DNA of 64,000 nucleotides from Tubiluchus corallicola (GCA_030141605.1 JAQGDQ010000387.1:62001-126000); one strand, 5' to 3'. Positions 33,301 through 46,439 are shown, numbered from the stretch's first letter. Notes: generated by a model from the sequence alone, not told the origin. Numbers and translations are program-made.

Positions 33301-36300
33301 GTAACCTAGTTTAGTTGGAGTATAGTTGTTGAGTTGATAGGATAAAGGCAGAAAAAATGTTTACTCATAAATAAAAATAAAATGAATGTTATGGCAATTG
33401 GAAAAGATCTTTCAGTTATGTTACTGTCGTCACAAAAGTCACCAAGACAAAATCTGTAATAAATGCTGTAAAACTTTAAAACATGAAGAATCCAAGCACC
33501 GCTGCTCTATAGTCCTAATCAATGTTACGCTTTGGAAATGAACCATAACTACAATAAAAGATTATAAAAACTTAGAAACCTTGTTGTGGACAGCATGAAC
33601 ATTGAACCAACGTTAGTCACGCAACTGCTTCCACTCTGTTAAACTCACCCCTGACGTAATAATCACAGTTTGAAATCTGTCGAAGACAGGCTTGATAGCA
33701 ACCGAAGAGTCCATGCAGCTGAAGTGCAGTATGGGATTGGAAATCGTCGGCGCTTGATCCTCAAAAGGCTCAATGATTATAGTAAAACCTGTAGAATGTA
33801 GAAAGTGGCAAATTAATTCTTCTATTTTACGTCTGCATTAAAATTCGAATTTTTAAATATATCTTGGCAGCTCTAACAAAGAGATTAATCACTCAATGTC
33901 GATTTTTTTTTAAACAATCTTACCTTTAGCATAAGTGCTGACTAGAGTTGCAAAATTGGCTAATATTGTAAGGGCGGAGAAGTCCGATAAGTCCGGCAGC
34001 TCTAGAGTCCATATCAAAGACCGCAACCGTTCTGAACAGAATCTGAAATTAAGTGTTTGTAGTGTGCAGTGAGTCAACAACAGCAAAAAAACAACAAATT
34101 GTTACTGGAACAAAATGCATTAAAACATGATGGCTTTAGCAAAATATGCTTGGTATCATTATAATAACGGAGGCGTTGTCATTTATTACATCACCTAACA
34201 ATACTCCTAATGTAATATTCATAATGTTTGCTTGTTTGTCTCTCTGTTTGTCAAAATGCTACCACGAGTTGTTTCACGAGTTGAGACGAAATTGGCATTA
34301 AAGCATCAGTTGAGTATTTGTGGGCGCAGACTAGGTCACTAGCAAGAATTTGTCAATATTAAATCAATCTACAAATATAATCCACTTGGAAAATTCCTAT
34401 GCTTTACTGAACTGGATTACAGTTTCTAAGACAAAAGTTAGAACCAACTATTAAGTTGAAATAGTGAGTCTACATCAAAGAGAAACCTTACAACAAAAGC
34501 AAACGTATTCTAAAATTTTCTCAAAGAAAGGTCAATGACAATAGCAAATAGGAGTTCGGAACGAGAATGGATTCAATTCAACGGACTGTCTTAAAAAAAG
34601 GTCAAATCCAAACTATCCAACAATGATTAGTTTATAAAATTATACATTTGTCTGAAATTATCTGAAAATTGTATTTATTTTATCCTCTAGTTTGCATAAT
34701 TACATCATCAATGTCCTTATTCCTACAACATTTACAACGCACAGAAATACTACGCAAAACTTCAACAACAAAACTACTGCTAACGTCCACCATTTACGTG
34801 CAAACAGCAAACTATGTACAGTACTCAACCTCATACCTCAGTGGTTTGCGTTCAATACAGACTTTAGCAGAACAGTCTTTGAGAAAAGCCGGCGGACTTT
34901 CCTGTACAACATGTTGAATCCGAAGTCTTGCTTTCAGATATTCCATAAACCGTTTCAGGAATGCAACAAAGTGTTCGGCGCTGCGTATATTCCCCGGCAC
35001 GGCCTCTACGGGCACAACCAGAAACAAATTAGATACATTGTGTCCCAAAAAAGAAAACAGTAGAAGAGGTGCAGTAGAAACAGGATGATATTTTTTTGTC
35101 AAATCTCTAAGCATAGTTGTTAAGCTATCACAAATGCGAAAAGTGATCTATAATACAACAATGTTGCTGTTATGTAGAGCCAAGTTGAACAATGCAAATT
35201 ACTGTGTCAGAATATCAACACATCACATATAAAACGTGTCCAAAAAATAAGGAAGAAAGGATGTTATTTCACCTTCAAATATTTCTGCTGGAAGTACTGG
35301 ATTTGACAGCTGGACGTCCGTTTCCTTGGCAACGCGAGCATTTCGCAACCCTTCCACTAATCGCTGGTACTCCTCCTTCAATTTTTCTGCATCTGTTTCT
35401 TTTATTCTTAAACAGTCGTCACAAATGAAATTACTTTTGCATGATAAATTACAACTGCAATTATCGCAAATATCATAGCACAAAGAAATAGGTGTTTGAA
35501 ATAAGATCAGATAAACATTCATTTTACATCAATTTTAAAAACGCACAACCACAGACCGGAAGAGCTTACATCACCGACGAAAATATGGATCTGACCTCAT
35601 ATCACTATGAAAAAGTAAACAGCATACAAATGTTTTTTACATACATTCTAGTCACTAAAGATAGTCTACACTGGGTGGCATAGCTCTATAGTAGCGTGCT
35701 TGCTTACCACCAAGGAAGTCGCGGGTTCAACACTCGACCGAGTCATACCAAAGACTTAAAAAATAGTACCGCTGGTTCTTCGACCAAGCATGCGGGTTTA
35801 TAATAATAATAATAATTTAGTAATAATAATAATAATAATAATAATTTAGTAATAATAATAATCAGAACTGCTTTTGAAATAAGTATTGAGAAACTTAAGG
35901 TATTATCCTTGGACTAAACAAAATTATTATTATTATAGTCAAAAAAGAATATTTTCAGTTAACTATGTCAACACATAGAAATATAAGTGCAAATATTTTT
36001 CAAAAACTGCCTCCAGAATTTTGTTAGACTTCATATTCGTTGCCGATTTAAAATGTCTTTCTGAGGTCTTATATGACACAGAATGAACAAAATTACAGCA
36101 CAAACTGGTGAAACAAATGAAAAGATATGGGCAAGTATACTTGTCCTGCTGCAGCGTAACAATAGATACACGTATTGGAATAAATTGATCTCTTAACACG
36201 AATTAATTTACAATAATCGGTTAGTTACGACAGAGGCAATCTTTGTGCTGCAACAATAAATGCTATTCAGATCCTATGTCAATTACAATGCAATTGACTC

Positions 36301-39300
36301 CAGCTACACCAATAACAATGTAACACTTATTGTGATATTTCGATTCCGACGGTGGAATCCGCGCTTGTCAAAGTCTAACACACAAAAGGGGAGAATCTCG
36401 CAGCTTCCCAAAATGTGGGCGGCTGAACAGAAACAGAGATGTACTGTTCCATTTTCATTAAATTTAGTGATTTTGTCCACCGCCGTGGTCACTATCTCAC
36501 GTATGCCACTATCTCAACTTGAATACAGAACATGGATCATTCATTAATTTAATGAAATTGGTTTCGGTCATAGTAACAGCAAGTATTAGTTTTGTGAACC
36601 CGCACAAGCATGCAGAAATCAGATTCATATTACAGCAGTAAGAGCGCTGAAATAAATATGCAAGCTTGTAACACGCATACCTATTTATAGTGTTTTTCAA
36701 AGTGTTCAGATTATCAGCACATCGGTCTAACGTCCGCCTGCGGATCTTTACGCTCATTGATTCAATGCAGACATTATCTGCAATTGAAAACACTAACTTG
36801 ATACCAAGCCACCATTTTTCTAAGCTTCACAATGCTAAAGCAACAAGAAATTAGTAGTGAAAGCATTGTACTCGCAAGAAATTATGCTGAAATGAGAAAA
36901 CTCTTAGCAAAATAACAAAACAAAGTCAAGTCACAATCTCAGGGGACCAAATAATACATACATGTTAAGCGATATACGAGTTAGATTACCTGCTGCCAAT
37001 ACTTTAACACATCCATCGTATAAAAACGGTAAATGCAGTCAACCTCGGGTATAAGATACTCGCTTATAAGGGACCACAAACACCGGTCCCAATTTTTCGT
37101 AATGTTTTTTATTATAAAAATCTTTGTATATAAGGTACTCGGAAATAAGGGACTTTCGCTTATAAGGGACCACCAACGCCGGTCCCAATTTTTTGTAATG
37201 TTTTTTATTATAAAAATCTTTGTATATAAGGTACTCGGATACAAGGGACTTTTGGTTATAAGGGACGATATCTTCAGGTCCCATGTAATAGAAATCCAGG
37301 TAAATTTCCTCGCATATAAGGGACCGTATGATCAAAGTGAAATTGATCGATTTTTAATCTCAATTTTTCGCAAACTCGGCCTTCGAACAGCTCGGCTTCC
37401 GCAGTCACATACATCTCGCATCACTGAAGGAGCTTCCTACATACCGTTTCCACTGAATGTGTAGCAATAATCCATAAAAATATGGGTAAAAGTATAGATC
37501 TAGATACATCCTCGGTCTGACTCAACTTCGGCTATAAAGGACATCGGATATAAGGGACGATTTTTTCCCATCCGGAGGTGTCCCTTATATCGGAGGTTGA
37601 CTGTAGTTCAAAGCATGCTTTTCTAATATACGAATGAATAGTACAACAACTAAATGAAAAATTGCAAAAACTAAAAAAATGCTGTTTAATTGTAACCTAC
37701 CTATGTTATGTGCCTCGTCAAACACTACCACAGACTTCTTACTAAACTCCTTAGATACCAGCTCGGCAATTTTAGGATCCAGCAGATAGTGATAACTGTA
37801 CACAATGACATTGGCATGCGTGACCTGTGACAAAATAAGCAGAAACTGGCCGAGTAAAACAATATGTATCAAACAGCTGTAGAAAACAAAAAGTCATAGC
37901 ACAACTCTCTACCTAATTTTGATTGCAATTTGAACTTGCACAACAATCACAAAGCCGACAAAGTGTTCGCACGAAACAAATTTTGATCAGATCAGATAAT
38001 TTTGAGCACATCAATAACACAATTAATACATAAATCAGAAATTTACTGTATATTTAAATTACAATGAAATGTTTCAACATGAGTACTCTCTATAACCTGC
38101 AAAATACTATTGTGAGGAAACACAGATGGGGGTGATGATTAAATGTGTGCTTGCATACAAAACCATCCATAAGTCAGCATAGTTAAAACTACATTATGAT
38201 GCTTCAAAGTAGAATGACCCAAAAATTTGGTCAAATATCAAAATAATTCCAGGATTCCAGTTCTCCAACACTAGCTTACATTTCCAGAACATTACGTAGT
38301 AGGAAGAGCTTCACAACTATAAAAGATTTGCAGGTTCATGGCAGTCTCAACAACAACAGTCCAAAAAAGTTACGCATAAAACTGCTTAAAATCACCAATT
38401 CATTTTAGCTAGGGTAATTAGGTTTAAGCTAGTCTAATTGTGAAGTCCACAACTAATGTAAAAAATGTTGACAATATAAAAAATACTACTGCCACTTTCT
38501 CTATCACTGTCAGCACAGTTATAAACATCACTGCCACCACGACACTTCATCAGAAAAGAATATTGGCATTTTACTGTGTGGTTTAATGTTAGAATGACTT
38601 ACCGCATATCGCGCCAGGAAATATGGACACCAGCCTTTTTGTTGGCCGTAACTTTTCAAGTCGTCTAGATTGTACACACCAGGAGGCAACGGTACTTCTC
38701 TACCGTGAGCGTCATAGTCCTAAAATGAAGCCATACTTTAGTCTCAAATTATACTTTAAATAACTTCAAAGATAATATCAGCAAGAGATGGAGATCAGCA
38801 CTGAAAGATGTGAAAGTGTGTCGTGGAGCTGATGTGGGCTCTGACCACCACCTAGTTCAAGGAAAAGTCCAGCTCAAACTGAAAAAGATACAAAAGCCAA
38901 AAATCACAAGACCTTTTGCGGTTGAAAACCTGAAAGACCAACAAAAAGCAAGGAGTTTTGAACTTGCACTTAGCAACAAATTTGAACCACTACTACAAGC
39001 CAACGATATTGAAGAACAGTGGAAAATATTCAAAGAAGCAGTAACAGCAGTTGCAGATGAACAGATCGGCAGAAGAAGGGGTAACAGAAAAGAAATGTGG
39101 ATACAAGAAAAAACTTGGGAATTAATTGATGAAAGAAAGAAGACTAAGCAAATGAGAGACCAAGCAAAAACACCAGAAAGCAGGAGTCAAGCCAATGAGC
39201 AGTACCAACTGGCAGATAGAGCAGTAAAAAGACGTTGCAGGAGGGACAAGAACGAATGGTTTGAAAAGAAGGGTGAAGAAGCACAGTTAGCAGCCAGCCA

Positions 39301-42300
39301 TAATGATACCAAGACTCTCTACAGAATTGTTAAAGATCTAACGGGAACAGGAGGCACCCCAGCTGTGCCAATCAAGGACAAAAGTGGTGTGACTCTTACA
39401 ACAACAAAACAGCAAAACGCACGATGGGTGGAACACTTCAAGGAAGTTCTCAGCCAGCCAAACCCAACAACATTATTCAACTTTGAGAATGAAATTGGAC
39501 AACAACAGCTAGATGTAAGATTGGACAACATCAGTGAACTGGAAGTCGAAACTGCCATCAAAAAACTAAAGAACAACAAAGCAGCAGGAGAGGACCAAAT
39601 AACAGCTGAGCTCCTGAAACATGGTAATAAAAGGATAACACGATCAATGACAAAGCTCCTGAACAGCTGCTGGGAACAACAAAAGGTCCCCGAAGATTGG
39701 AGAAATGGAGTCATCGTGAAGTTGCCTAAAAAAGGGAACCTGACAGATTGCAATAATTGGAGAGGAATAACTCTGATGTCAATACCTGGAAAAGTCCTGA
39801 GTATAGTGCTGCTAGATCGGTTGAGAGATGCTGCTGATATAAGACTAAGAGAACAACAAGCTGGATTTAGAAAAGGAAGATCATGCTGTGAACAGATATT
39901 CACTCTCAGAAACATCATTGAGCAATGTATGGAATTCCAACATTATTAATCAATTTTATTGATTTCAAGAAGGCTTTTGACTCTGTTCACAGGCAGTCTC
40001 TATGGAAAATTGCTTCTCTGTATGGTATCCCACAGAAATTCATTTCAACCATCCAGAACTTTTACCAAAACAGCGGCTGTTGTATAAGAACACAAGAGGG
40101 AAACACCGAGTATTTCACCATCGAAACTGGAGTTAAGCAGGGTTGCATTATGTCGCCATTCCTGTTCCTACTGACGATTGATTTCATCATGAACAAGGCG
40201 GTTGATGGTAAAGATCTAAGAATGCAATGGAAACAACAACAACGATTGGCAGATCTGGACTTTGCTGACGATATAGCTCTTCTGGAAACATCAAAAGAAA
40301 GCCTGCAACAACTGACCACAAGTATGGAAGAAGTAGCGGGAAAAATTGGATTGAGAATTAGTCAAGAAAAGACCAAAGTTTTGAAAGTGTGGACAAACCA
40401 ACAGAATGATGTACATATAACAGTGGGAGGCCAAATGGTTAAGAACGTTACCAGTTTTTCATATCTGGGCAGTGTGATGACCTGTAATGGAGGTACAGAA
40501 AATGACATCAGGGGGAGAATCGGCAAAGCAGCAGCAGTATTTAGAAAGATGGGAAAAATCTGGACAAGCAAGAAAATTGACATGAAAATCAAACTTCGTC
40601 TGTACAACGCCATTGTGCTGCCAACGGCTCTCTATGCCAGCGAAACCTGGAAAGTCACAGCGGAGTTATCAAAGAAACTGAACGTCTTCCACCAAAAATG
40701 CCTTCGAAAGATACTAAAAATCTCCTACCGCGACCATGTCACCAATGTAGAAGTTCTTCAACGAGCGCAGTCATTGCGGTTACAAGATATAGTTACAGAG
40801 AGAAGAATGAAACTGGCTGGACATATTCTCCGTCTATCAGAAAGTCGCTACGCCAAAACAGCAGTACAGTGGGAACCACCTGGTGGGAAACGAAAAAGAG
40901 GTCGGCCAAAAACAACGTGGCGCAGATCCTTCAAAGAAGACCTTCGAGCTGTCAACAGACGTTGGGAAAACGTAGAGAACGAAGCCGCCGATAGAACTCA
41001 GTGGAAAATGCTGTCTGCTCAATGTGCATCAATGCGCAGGAAGGACTAAGTTCTAAGGTAAGCAACATGTATGCCACGAATGCTCTGATTATTTTTTTCA
41101 AACTTTAGCTAATGTTATCAAAACTTGTTTCAAATGACCTACCATTAAAATGGCTGCGTCTAATGATCATCGCGGGTTGTTTAAATTTACACGTTTTATA
41201 CGGTGTTACGGCCGATGCAAGCCATGCATACGAGAAGGTAGTATGTAAGTGGTATAAAATTCCGAGACGATTTTTTTCAGTTTCACGTAAGTGGAGGGTT
41301 TTCTTGTGCTTTAACTCAAAGAAACAACTCATCACTCGTTGATTAAAGAAAATATAATCCAATATTAAATACTAAAGTGTTTCAGAATTATAAAATTTGT
41401 TAAGGTTAATTTAACTGTTATAAAATTTTGTCATACTCATGTAAATTTTTGCACTTCTTATCTGAAAAGGTTACAAATAGAACTCAAACAAAACCAGTTG
41501 TCTTAGCACAGACCAACACGCCCCCCAGGGAAAATTGGCCAGTATGTCTATGCATCTTAGCTAGGGTAATCAGTTTCTGCCAGACTAGGTGCGAAATCCA
41601 GAACTAATAATGACAATGTCAGCTTACAGGTGAAAACAATAAGCGTGAAAAAATCAAACAACTCCTACAAAACATTTAACACTCCTGCCAATAAACCAGA
41701 AAACCTACAGCAGAATGATCAGCTTATGTGAACAGTTAAAGGCAACAAGAAAGAAAGAATCAACAATTGAACCCCAATAAACCCCTGCATTGTTTTTTAT
41801 GTAATTAGGTTATAGTTGTGATCATCCGGTTCGCGGTTTTCTAGTTTGTCCTACACAAATTTTATGCCATCTATTGGCCGGAATGTTACACTTGCAAAAT
41901 CTGATTCTTCCACACTTATTCAAATTGGCTAACAGTTTGATCAGCATTTCGGTTAAAAGCCTGTTTTTCATTATTGCTCAGGACTACGAGAATTAAATTT
42001 CTTTGTATGAGGTCCTGCAATTGTATGGCTCTTCTCACACATCTAACTGTAGCAAGAACCCAAAACAAGTAGCTTAAGCCACATTTTCCAGTCAATATAT
42101 TCACATAACAATGGCTTTATTTAGCTGTTTTTTATAAACATTTATTTGAAATAATTGCCTTTGGCAAACACCAAATAAATGATCAAGTTTCCTCAGGCTG
42201 CAAAATTTACGGGAGTACAGTTTGACAGGAACAACAAGTTTATCACAAAATACACATAATTATTCCAAATGTCAATTAAAATAATTAAAATGGTTAGATG

Positions 42301-45300
42301 AACTAATATATTGCTGTACCAGGTGAAATACGATGGTGTTCTATTCATAACTTAGTAGAGAACTACCAGAAAGAAAAATTGATCTTTTTAATTGCGGGTC
42401 AATGTTATTTATATTAAAAGATAATGCGTTTGTTTGATATAGGTTTGTTGGTCATTCTTTGAGTTCCTCTCTACTGACAACATGCAAAGCGAGATCAAGT
42501 AAAAAATGTTTAATACTTTCAATTTGACAACCACGGACGCAGTTTTCCAGTAGAACATTACCCATTGAATCTCTACATCCATGGCTGTTCAAACGCTCAT
42601 TTAACTAAGAGAAACCCACCCTTAGTCATTTGGTGCACCCTAGTGTATGGTGCAACGCTGCTTCATGATCCGTGATTCCACACAAAACAGTAAATAATAC
42701 CAAGTACAAGTTTAAGAACTGGCTTTACCTCAAAGAAATCGCAGATGGGTATTGTAGGATTGTACTTATGTCGCTCCCGTACATAGGAGACAGTACGACT
42801 TTGACACTGACCATCTACAACTTTTCCGTTCTTCTCCTGGCTAACCTACAATGAAACATTTTCAGCTTATGTTGAGTGTATGAATCTAGATTTGCAAGTT
42901 TTGACACAAAATAAAAAAAATTATACAAAAGTGCACTTTTAAAAATAGAAACAAGCTGCTACAAAATAATTGGGAAAGTGATTAATCATTTAGCAATCTG
43001 TTTCCAAAAGCTGTACTGAAAAAAGTTTGCCATTACCAAATATGTTACCCAATACCAATAAATAAATAATAAGCAAATACATTGAAAATCTTATATCAAC
43101 AAAATCTTACATGAATTTCGTTACACGTATGATATAAATCATCGCGTTTCAAAGTTTTAAAAATTTTATTATTCATATACTGAATGTTATTAAATTACGT
43201 CACAACATACAATCAGGAGTATTCAGGCGCTATTCAGTCTCATATTTACATACAGAAGTATCGTACAAAACAAGAATATTTCAAACCTGTGGATGGATGC
43301 AGAGGTTTTTACGTGAACTAAGTGCCAGTGCTAAGAAGGTGGCCTTGGAATTCGTTTGGCATTGCGCGTCGTAATACTTTAATAATTTCCTCAGTTCTTC
43401 AATACACTGTAACAGAATTGATCTTAAAACTAAGCTTCATTGTGAATGTTTGCTACGGTTGCTGCACAGTGCACTACATGTAATTGTAAACACACCATTG
43501 CTGTTTTTGCCCCTTGTTCCGAGTCATTGTAGTTTTGAACCATTCCGTTTATTGAGTGTGTAAGATGTCTCCATTCGTGATCGGTGTGAAGTTACCAAAA
43601 GTCGCTATATCGCACAAATTATAAGCTTGTTTGGCCGAGTAACACATGGAAGGTTATATTATGATATGGACATAGGATTACAAAAACACAAACTTCTCAC
43701 GTATTATGACTATATTCAACTGTCGCAACTATAGCAGTTTAACAATTTTAAAATAGAAACGTTATGGCCACTGCCCAAGATTGCCTGCTAAATTTAAAAC
43801 TATTCTTAACTGACCACTGTCCATGGTTGCCTGCTAAATTTAAAACTATTCTTAACTGACCACTGTCCAAAATTGCCTGCTGAATTTAAACTATAATTAA
43901 CTGACCACTATCCAAGTTTGCCCGTCAAATTTAAATTTAATGATAACTTTTCAATGATTTCATTGTCCAAATCAAATACAATGTTAAAACAGTTACTAGA
44001 CAACAAGAACTGCACACATTGTTTGTTGTATTTTAATACTGATCTTAAAGGAAAAGACAAGCCTCTTAAAATGTCAGGTTTATTTTACTGTTATCACTTA
44101 AACTTAGAAAAATGAAAAAACGAACTTTGCAAAAAAACTGTCTATAAGGCATAAAGATGATTTATACTACAACTGTACAAAAATTTTCAGGTGCAATGGT
44201 AAACGCTCTTCACTTCAAAATTATGATGTAACTGGTGGACTTCATGACTTTTTGTGAGTGCATCGCGGCTTTCCATAAGCTAGCGCTGACTAAATAATTC
44301 AAACTCCTGCAGCTTACTTAATGTTCATGCACAAATATCACTAAATTAGCCATCTAATTTTTTTGTAAAAACTTATTAAACTACTTTTGATGAAAATTGA
44401 TAATGTGCTATTTCTCTTCAGCCATCATTGGTGGAAGAGTAAGCATTCAAAATGGCAATGTCCAAGCATGAGCACTTTTATTACTGAACATGAAATAAGC
44501 CTAAATTTCCAAAAGGTTTGGCTTTGCCTTTAAAAGCTCAAATACGCATATGCGAATAAGTTAACTTTGTTGCAAAACAGTAATGAAATTCAAGCACAAG
44601 ACAACCCAGTAGCTGTTCTACATTGCAAGTCCTGGTAAGACATTTAGTACCAGATGATGACATCATGGCAAGCTATAACAACTGTCAAAATCTACCTTTT
44701 CTATTTCTGGAACAGTTCTAGAACAGTAGATGAGCTTTGTCAGGTTTTCTGGTTTCTGCTTTAAATAGGCAACAATGAGAGACAGAAGAGAGATGGTTTT
44801 TCCAGTTCCAGAAGGCATTTCCAAAACTCCATGACCCTGAAGGATGAAAAGCACATCAGTTTTTATGAAACAATTATTTAAATTATTTTTTTGAAACAAA
44901 ATCTACCAAAAGAGAAGTTTATCACTTAATAATGTTAAGACAATACTTAGCTTCACACTCAGGGGTATATTTACTACTAGACTAACTAGGCTATGTAGCC
45001 TAGGCTGCCAAATTTTGGGGGTGTCAGATTTTAAAGGACTATATTAAAAAATTCTTATTCTCATTGAAAAACGCTTTGCTCTTCGTATTCATATTAAAAA
45101 AATCACAAACTTCATAACACAGCACAAACAGTTAATAAAAACTGAGTGTATATAAGAGCCACATAATAAACAAGTATAAGCCTGCTTTCAAAGAAAATCT
45201 ATAAATCCATAAATCTATAAGAGGGTTGGGTGGGACAGAACTGCAGACTCAGGGTGTCGTAATGTTTTATATGCTCTTGCTGATATTTGTCGACTCAGAA

Positions 45301-46032
45301 TGAGGTTTTCTAGAACTCACTTTTGCATCCAGAGTACGTTTAAGTTCAAGCATATATGAGTACTGCTCTGGATAAATGTAATCGTATGGAAAATAAACCA
45401 GCAGTCCGTCAATATTTAACCTGAAATAACAAGACATACACACTCACATATGTACATACAATTATAAAGGAAATGTTATAATAAAGAATATAGAATTATT
45501 GCTTATAGAATACCTTTACATTATTACCAGGAATGAAAACTGAATTGAAGATTACTGTAATAATGAAAAAGCTGCCACCAGGTACCGTATATGTTACTTA
45601 TGCGGTTCCACTATGACACAAATAATATAAACAAGACATTTTCATGTACGAAGACATAATTACGGTTTATGTTACTGCAATTGGCAATTAGCTATTTAGA
45701 TTTAAGTAATGATTTCTCTTATATTCACTAAATGCATTTTTCCCCACTGTAGATATACATGCTTAACTGTAAACTCATGCTAGATTAGTAGTATAATTAG
45801 TAGCTAGCAAAAGATAGCTTTCTAGTACTACGGTGACTGGGACTTTCAACAGAAGTACATAATTTCACTAAATTCAACCTATTCATTCAGTTGTGAGATT
45901 CGTTAACTCACGAAAGGTGTTATAATTACTTATAACGTAAGGACATTATAAATAACTCAAAGGTATAGCAGGACACAAGCCAAATCTTTATTTTACAAGA
46001 AATAAATGCAGAACATCAGAAGCGTACTTCAT
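27356..46032 (-). CDS. ERCC2: XPD/ERCC2 DNA helicase subunit of TFIIH
   Basis: Coding exons (minus): 46028-46032, 45321-45420, 44696-44836, 43287-43406, 42729-42845, 38603-38719, 37701-37824, 36681-36777, 35273-35406, 34837-35005, 33924-34042, 33649-33788, 33003-33104, 31668-31823, 30395-30590, 28982-29196, 28189-28332, 27356-27451. All are GT..AG; phases agree; 2292 nt = 763 aa, close to human XPD (760). XPD is the 5'-3' helicase of TFIIH that opens DNA in nucleotide excision repair and links core TFIIH to the CAK kinase. Visible: Walker A MPSGTGKT (K48), Fe-S cysteines C118, C136, C157 and C192, DEAH at 236-239, Arch region in exons 8-10, motif [16 protein letters not shown] in exon 16, and a C-terminal p44-binding end in exons 17-18. 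Exon 1 (ATGAA, donor GTACGC) is the weakest assignment. Introns hold a LINE, MITEs and tandem repeats, none interrupting coding exons. Confidence 0.96.
28381..28450. repeat. Tandem duplication, 35 bp x2
   Basis: GGATTTAAAATAATCTCTAT followed by (T/A)AATAGACAGCTAA occurs twice in a row in an XPD intron. Confidence 0.85.
29459..29909. repeat. Tandem repeat, about 90-bp unit x5
   Basis: Units start CCATCACCACTCAGCTATTT and end CATACAACATAAAGAG, each with an internal (TA)n run of variable length. It lies in XPD intron 15. Confidence 0.92.
29951..30100. repeat. Short tandem repeat, about 15-17-bp unit
   Basis: Alternating CACAATACTAACAAAAG and CACAATGATAACAAAAG units, about nine in all, immediately after the 90-bp repeat array. 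Confidence 0.85.
30606..30760. repeat. Tandem duplication with TTAATTAA core
   Basis: CGTAAGTGTAAAGCAAAATG followed by an AATGTTAGTTAATTAACAAA segment is present twice about 85 bp apart, separated by ATTAATTAATTAATTAA. It lies in XPD intron 14. Confidence 0.8.
31198..31565 (+). repeat. Repeat family R620, copy B (3' part)
   Basis: Matches copy A from about 13435 onward, including AAAATGGCTACGCCTAACGG and CATCGCCGGAGTTTAAATTT. The 5' third is absent. It lies in XPD intron 14, just downstream of exon 14. Confidence 0.7.
35668..35860 (+). mobile_element. SINE with a second type of tRNA head
   Basis: The head has an A-box region TAGCTCTATAGTAGCG and a B box GCGGGTTCAACAC. The body (GTCATACCAAAGACTTAAAA, AATAGTACC) matches the 9219-9495 SINE but the head does not. 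The tail is (TAA)n. It lies in XPD intron 8. Confidence 0.65.
37036..37603. mobile_element. TA-target MITE CAGTCAACC, copy 2 with internal duplication
   Basis: Same ends as 4549-4963 (CAGTCAACCTCGGGTATAAG ... GGAGGTTGACTG then TA). It carries an extra internal tandem segment of roughly 115 bp containing GTAATGTTTTTTATTATAAA, present twice. It lies in XPD intron 7. Confidence 0.78.
38776..41058 (+). mobile_element. 5'-truncated RTE-type non-LTR retrotransposon in XPD intron 5
   Basis: Homology with the copy at the window end starts abruptly at 38776 (TATCAGCAAGAGATGGAGAT), the usual 5' truncation of target-primed reverse transcription. The element ends near 41058 (AGTTCTAAG). It lies opposite in orientation to XPD and does not touch an exon. 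Immediately downstream is repeat R620 copy C. Confidence 0.88.
38777..41049 (+). pseudogene. LINE ORF2 (endonuclease end, reverse transcriptase, C-terminal region), one frameshift
   Basis: The first frame runs to 39949 and the second from about 39925 to 41049; together they cover one ORF2 with a single-base frameshift near 39945. Contents in order: end of the apurinic endonuclease (VGSDHHLV), linker, RT fingers/palm ([40 protein letters not shown]), catalytic box [12 protein letters not shown], thumb, and C-terminal [19 protein letters not shown]. The FxDD catalytic pair is intact. The combination of APE-type endonuclease and this C-terminus fits RTE-like elements; clade assignment is from memory. 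Confidence 0.9.
41071..41330 (+). repeat. Repeat family R620, copy C (3' part)
   Basis: Matches copy D from GCTACGAATGCTCTGATT onward, including AAAATGGCTGCGTCTAATG and TTTTCTTGTGCTTTAA. It abuts the 3' end of the LINE. Confidence 0.7.
43767..43950. repeat. Tandem repeat, 51-bp unit, about 3.5 copies
   Basis: The unit reads CCACTGTCCA...TTGCCTGCTAAATTTAAAAC.ATTCTTAACTGA. Copies diverge progressively to the right. It lies in XPD intron 3. Confidence 0.88.
44960..45279. mobile_element. Diverged hAT-like MITE, relative of 3372-3778
   Basis: Starts CAGGGGTATATTTAC and aligns with the 3.4-kb element through AGCCTAGG/CTAGGGC, AGAGCCACATAATAAACAAG and GGGTGTCGTAATG. The 3' end is degenerate and no target duplication is visible. 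It lies in XPD intron 2. Confidence 0.55.
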
Positions 46033-46048
46033 TGTGCTTTACTAGATG

Positions 46049-46056
46049 TGACGTCA
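46049..46056. promoter_or_regulatory. Palindromic CRE at the proposed XPD start
   Basis: TGACGTCA sits 17 bp upstream (minus strand) of the proposed ATG at 46032. CRE/ATF sites are common in housekeeping promoters, which supports but does not prove this as the XPD 5' end. Confidence 0.35.
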
Positions 46057-46439
46057 AACTATGCAGTTTGCCAAGCTGATGTCATTGAATCTGCACCGTC
46101 AACTTATTTTTTCATTCCCCACAGAAAATCTGTATTCCAAATCAATCACATCATTTTACTGCCAAAGAGAGCATTCTAAACAGTAGTGCATCCATGTTTT
46201 GTTCTGTTCTTGGCAAAATGAACGACACTGTACACCAAAAAATCACATTTTATAGTTTTCTTCAAAATCTCATTCCACCTGTTGTACGCATTGAAGTATC
46301 AACATTGATCAGAGTATTCCACCCTCTTCTACCTGCAGCTAACAACGTAAGTTCTTCTACTCCTAAAGTTTTCACTCTCTAACGCCAATAGGAGAAAACT
46401 TCGAGTCGAAGGCTTCCTAATGGCACTTGATGCCAAAGA

